Source: Pontederia crassipes (Eukaryota > Streptophyta > Magnoliopsida > Commelinales > Pontederiaceae). From it: a DNA stretch of 64,000 nt. The position numbers and the translations under genes were made by a program. Position 1 is the first letter of the stretch. Each line of letters opens with the position of its first letter. The notes under the pieces are model-generated. The model made no database searches. It was not told where the DNA came from and worked only from the letters and a program-made list of their open reading frames with translations. The stretch is taken from positions 3,787,001-3,851,000 of the forward strand of contig CM060191.1 in the NCBI GenBank assembly GCA_030549335.1, written 5' to 3'. Below, one piece after another: positions 59,023-64,000 of this stretch.

Positions 59023-62000
59023 TCAGAAGACTGCCTTCCACAGAGCATTTTCACCTTCACCACATCGCTGATGAACATCCCTAATTCGTTCGACTGATTT
59101 ACAAATACCGTTACAGGTCCAGTCGAATGAGGCAACACAAACGTTACCTGCTTGTGCTTTCCACTCACAATCTGCATATAAAAAACTCTTTTAAGAAAGC
59201 AATAAAAGCATCCAGAAAATGTGAAAGTAAGCAATCAGTTCAAGAAATATGACATTGTTAAAATATGATATGTTGTGTAGTAAAAAAGTTGAATTTTATA
59301 ATTTCACATCCTTCTGTTATCTTTCATGTACTGTGCAATGGCGGCCACAAGGAGGCAGCATGGAAGAAGCATATATGAAATATAAGATATTTAATTAATA
59401 ATACGATAACATAAGTTTTTATTTTCGAAAAGTCCTTAAATATAGTGGAGGAAACTACACAGCTATCATCATGGACTCAATAATTTCTCATTTAACTCAA
59501 TAACTAGAAACAGAGATTTGATCAACCAGTTAAAATTAGTTCAGCATAAGCAGGACTATATAATATGGCCATTGATGAAATATCGATTAATCATAATAGC
59601 TAAAAAGTTAAAATGTACAATCTTGAAGGAAATAATAGATTTGCATCTTACCAGGTGGTGTTCCACAACATAATCTACGATCGTCAATATGTTCAACATC
59701 AAGTCCAATAAACCAAGCTCCTAACGAGACATCCTCATTTGCGTACTTGTGAAGCAAGTGCCTGCAGCGGAACAGAACCTAAGCTGTCAATAACTACTCT
59801 AACTTGAAGTGTGTAAAATATGTCCTTTATATTAAGAAAATGATTCCAAGAAAGGTAAGTTCACGGATGCTAGGTAGAAAGACAATTGGTGTCCAAATTG
59901 ACTCACTGGTTGTTGGAGATATAAGTAGCCAAATCTCTGGAAATGGCATATAGCTGGCCAGTAGCATGGCGAAAATACTTGTTGCCCTCCTCTCCGAATT
60001 TCCAGTACTCAGGTTCATGATACCGCACTCCTCTTTCCAATCACAAAAGGCGATGTTAATACTAGATAATGGCTTTGATCATATCAAGTTTTCATACTGT
60101 AACAAAGCTTACTTCTGAGCAAGGACAGGACCAGATTTCATGCATCCAATATATACACGAGGTTTCGTCCGATGCCTAGCCAAAGTAGCCCCAAGAGTTG
60201 CTGCATTAATTGAAAACAGAAAGTTGAGCATAAGCATGTGGGAAGAATTTAGGGCACATTGATTTCATTATAGTTTGAAATACCATTTGAGTTATATTCT
60301 AAAATGTCTGTTTATCTATTTTTAGCAATGAAAATTCCAGCTTCCTAACTGAATAATTTTCATCATTGCTTAATTAGACAACTAATATTTACATCAACTC
60401 AAAAAGCAGGTCTAGAGTTCCACTGCTTTATTATGTAGGTTGTAGGAGGCTATGACAGTGCTGGACGTGCCAACCATAATACAAGGATAAGAGAATAGTG
60501 AAGATCGTGCAGCTTGAAAGATCATTATCATGTTATTATAATTAAAATGACAAACAAAAGGCATCATGTAATTTTTTGCAGATTTGTGAATGAGTTCAAG
60601 CATATATGAGAACACACATCAAGGAATTGGCCTTTGGAAGACAGTAATTAAGCATCCTATTTAAATTGGAAGCATGATACATGTACATAAATCAATATTG
60701 CTATTTAGAAGCAAATCAGACAATTCCTACCTATATTCACATGTACATCATCATCAACTTTTATATAAAACTCTGCATCCCATGTAGAGACGGCAGTTGC
60801 AAAATATGCCTTGGTCTTGGCAGATAATTCGAGGTAGCCTTCCACATGATCCTACAATGTATTGGAATAAGTTTATAATCAAACATGAAACACTGATACC
60901 TCTTAGTGGACAACTATGAACTTGATTAGCCAATTAAAACACACATTAATACAACACTCCAATTTATACAGGAAAAAAACAAAACAAAATATACCAGTCT
61001 CATGAAGTCCCCATGTTTCTGATCCTCAGCTTCGATTGCTTTGTCCAAAATCCCTCCTGATGCGGAACTGCAGAAAAATGAAGCAGCAAAGATAAACGGG
61101 CACAAGAAATAAGGAATGACATCAGAGCCAGAGTACACAGCAAAAGAGGAAAGAAAGAATGTTAATTTATAATAATTTTTGACAAAAATATGTTTTTTCT
61201 TCAATCTAAATCTGATAGGAATAGGTTTTCATTATCCTTTTCATATTCATAACTAATAATCATTAACTCAAAAAAGTGGTCCATTTCTGTGGAAAGGCCG
61301 TGGAAGACATAATGTAGTCCAGCGGAGAGCCCTATGTGATTTATAACTTAGGCTAAAAAATTTTGAGTACAAGCCCACCATATAAGAAAGTTCATTCATA
61401 CTGGAAACTGGATTTGATGAAGACATGATTCACCAATGTAAAAGGGTAACGAGTTCACATATTTCAATGACATGACCGATAAAATTGGTAGCTTGCTGTT
61501 TGAAATATGATTTTGATTTCAGTGAAGAGCCTTAAAAAAGTTTTGTCAATATGATAGAGAATTAAACATTAGATTAAAGCAACATCATTGAAATCAGGAT
61601 TTCAGCTTGATATTTAGTATTAAGTATATAACATAGACAAATATCACGTTGGGAGAAAATTGGCAAAGAAAAATTTTGATTTCTCTATCATAATCTATAG
61701 TGGATTAAAATGCATTGAAATTTACTACTACTACTACCAACCTGTGGCCAATGACAAAACGGATAATTATGCCCTTCTCCTCTTCCAACTTTTTTCTTTT
61801 CTCACCTGTTCATTTTAGTAACATACCAATCGAGCCAGGAATACATACCACATCCAAGTACAGAACAACAGAGAGAAACACAAGAGAAAACATGTACCTT
61901 GTGGCATCCAAGTAGCACGAACTGAGTCCCTACGTTTACGGCTACTAAATGCAGTATTAATTCCTACAACCATAAGGTACTTCCTGCGAGTGGTAGGTTC

Positions 62001-63677
62001 AGCAGCCTTTGCACCATCTGATAATGGAGAACCATTAAGTATAGAATCCTGTGCGGCTTTTGCAGCAGCTAACTCCATTTCTAAATTGGATATTGTTTTA
62101 TCAAGGGTCCTGTTGGAAGCCATGCAAGTTATTTAAGTACATACAACTAGTTTCCATACATTTACAGAATGTGAAATCTGCCAATCAAGCGGATTGATAA
62201 AATGATCAAGGAAGATTTACTGTATGGCGTGATGTGTCCTTGAAGTTTCTCCTAATGTATCTTTAGCCTCTGGCCTTTCACTAAGCTGAAATAGAAAAAT
62301 GAAGAGAGAATATTGAGCTAATTTCCTAACAAGCACATAAAAAAGCTGATATGACTCACAAGCTTAAACAGAGACGAAAATCAAAGTGACAAAAATAATG
62401 AGCATTTGGATCACAAGTAATTGGAGTTTAAAGGCAGGAAACACAAGGCGCAATGGTTTGTTCACAGATCACACATGTTTTGATTGGCTGAAAAAACATA
62501 ATGCAAGTTGAGGTACTCACTACTGTTGGATTACAGTCCCCAGCAAGTAGATTCATCTTATTGGGTTCTGTTCCAGTTGTCCTGATAATATCCTTTGGTT
62601 CAGGCAACACCCACATACTGCAAAAATATACAACGTTAGTGACAAATCACAGTTACACGTAAAACCTTTTTTTTTAAAAGTCAATGCTGATTTCAAATAG
62701 GAATTGCTGGCATACCTCCCTCACAAGGGAAGAAAAAAAACATTTTGTCGCAGTTTGGGCGCAACACTATTGGAGAAACAAATACATCATGTCGAAGGCT
62801 AATTTATCTGAACCTGAATTAGCCAACGCACAAGTAGGAAAGAAAACTAAACCACAGCAAACACTCCGAAGCGATTGTAAAAGTCCAGTCAGAGATTTGA
62901 TGACACAAAGATTCCTCTTTATGAGCACAAACTAGTTTTTTTGAAGAATGTACATGCTCTCGCATTGAAACTAGAGCTGACATGTGGAAGTATACGAGAA
63001 AACATAAAGCTTTAGGAGAACAAACAAGATCAATGTAAAAGACATACTTGATATCTCGTTCCAATCAATATTTCTCTAAAACATATATCTTTAGATTTGA
63101 AAGTTTCCTGTTAAAGTTTGACTCTCAATCATGAACCGAAAAACCACAAATACCAGAGGCTTCTTGGCATACCAAGAACAAATAAATCACCATTTCTCTG
63201 GAAGACATGGGATCTTAATAAGAGGAACAATTCAAATTGCTAACTTGACCATCATCACAGTCACGCAACCGCCAATTTAAGAAACTCCAGTTGTCAGTCA
63301 TTCGCATGAATCAGGAATTAAAGAACACAATCAAGATCTGCTCCCACTTGAAACCCAAAAAAGAGAATGGATGAAATCAAAGCACTAGAAACAGAGAATT
63401 ATAACAACTGACAAAACGCGATTCGTCAACCGCTTAATGCGCTTCATTTAGTCCGAATTCAGCTTAAAAATCGTGACCTTTAACGAGAAAGAATCAACTG
63501 TGGAAGAATCAGGAGACTGATCAAATAACAGTGTCAAAGTTTGCACCTGTTCGTGAAGAGGAGACCTAGGCAAAAACTTCCCAGACATAGCCAAAAGGTC
63601 CATCTTTTCGACACCGTACCCCTAGCCGACACCTCCATTCCCCCTCCCCCAGCTCCAACTGCTCTTTTCAAACTCAT
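59023..63677 (-). CDS. Beta-1,3-galactosyltransferase family protein (GT31)
   Basis: Eleven exons: 63547-63677, 62521-62617, 62221-62285, 61898-62109, 61742-61805, 60995-61067, 60731-60851, 60113-60200, 59907-60032, 59652-59761 and 59023-59171. The joined CDS is 1236 nt, 411 residues, in frame throughout. It is a type II Golgi protein with a membrane anchor ([16 protein letters not shown], about 26-41), a stem (DUF4094-like, PEPKD...), then the catalytic domain starting [14 protein letters not shown] and [11 protein letters not shown]. The metal-binding KVDDDVHVN is at residues 247-249. Later blocks are [42 protein letters not shown] and the Cys-rich end [20 protein letters not shown]. In the family it transfers galactose in beta-1,3 linkage, probably on arabinogalactan proteins or N-glycans. 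The start at MSLKR was chosen over an upstream in-frame Met by comparison with relatives. Confidence 0.95.
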
Positions 63678-64000
63678 CGCGCCTTCTCCCTTCCTCCCTC
63701 TTCTCTTACAGCTTAGGAACAGCCTCCGGCACCCGCCAAACACCACTCCCCATCTCAAGTTCTTAATAACAGTTCAATCCTAATCTTTTCTGGTTCAGAA
63801 AAGAAAAAAAAAACAATGAAACAGAGCTAGTAATCGGGAAGTTAACAACCGCCGATGCCCAAATTTAGCACTAGAAGCATAGATTCAGCACCGGAGGAGC
63901 CAAGGGAATTGAAAGGCTAGATAAAAAACGGATCTTTGGCAGCAGAGAGGCCTCTGCCGCTGGGGTCTTCTCTCCTTCAGTCTTTCGACTCACTCTCCTC
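63678..64000 (-). promoter_or_regulatory. 5' UTR and promoter side of the GT31 gene
   Basis: GC- and pyrimidine-rich on the plus strand. One in-frame upstream ATG is at 63756-63758, without a stop before the chosen start. No TATA box could be assigned. Confidence 0.45.

Noticed and set aside
58959..59234. 91-codon minus-strand frame over the end of the GT31 gene
   Set aside because: It is the wrong frame of the last GT31 exon. The correct frame reads [12 protein letters not shown] and ends at TGA 59023-59025.

Overview
This is plant nuclear DNA. It shows spliced genes with GT-AG introns, a nuclear insert of plastid DNA, and plant-specific families: S40, CASP-like, ATG8, GT31 and defensin-like peptides. 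The DNA between genes is very AT-rich. Several genes (S40, the CASP-like gene, one defensin-like copy) have GC-rich codons, which fits a monocot, probably not a grass. That placement is inference only.

Layout. 1-7780 holds two head-to-tail remnants of one Ty3/Gypsy chromovirus (minus strand) that share a single LTR. 7781-12600 has two inverted-repeat DNA transposons and AT-rich duplicated DNA. 12616-32130 is an accessory region built around four minus-strand defensin-like (DEFL) genes. One is a pseudogene (13.5 kb) and three are intact (24 kb, 29.5 kb, 31.3 kb). Three of the four sit in recognisable duplicated segments. Insertions lie between them: a 5'-truncated RTE LINE, a 4.3 kb non-coding LTR retrotransposon with its LTR pair, a Mutator-like element carrying a nested CACTA element with a perfect target-site duplication, a mosaic plastid insert (trnI intron, rps3, rpoA), several MITEs and a 291-bp tandem repeat.

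From 34 kb the window becomes genic. A DHHC palmitoyltransferase (+) lies at 34310-36220. An S40 senescence-regulator gene (-) lies at 37562-38086. A five-exon ATG8 gene (+) lies at 43562-45668. A repeat-rich interval follows at 45.7-52.4 kb. Then come a small conserved protein gene of unknown function (-, 52476-52733), a three-exon CASP-like membrane protein (-, 57142-57860) and an 11-exon GT31 beta-1,3-galactosyltransferase (-, 59023-63677). Exon joins for DHHC, ATG8, CASP-like, GT31 and the intact DEFL genes were checked by hand for frame and splice sites, and all close in frame.

No operon-like logic is expected. The genic part is a set of ordinary, independently transcribed genes. The biologically distinctive part is the DEFL cluster and its dated history of duplication, LINE insertion, deletion and intron microsatellite growth.
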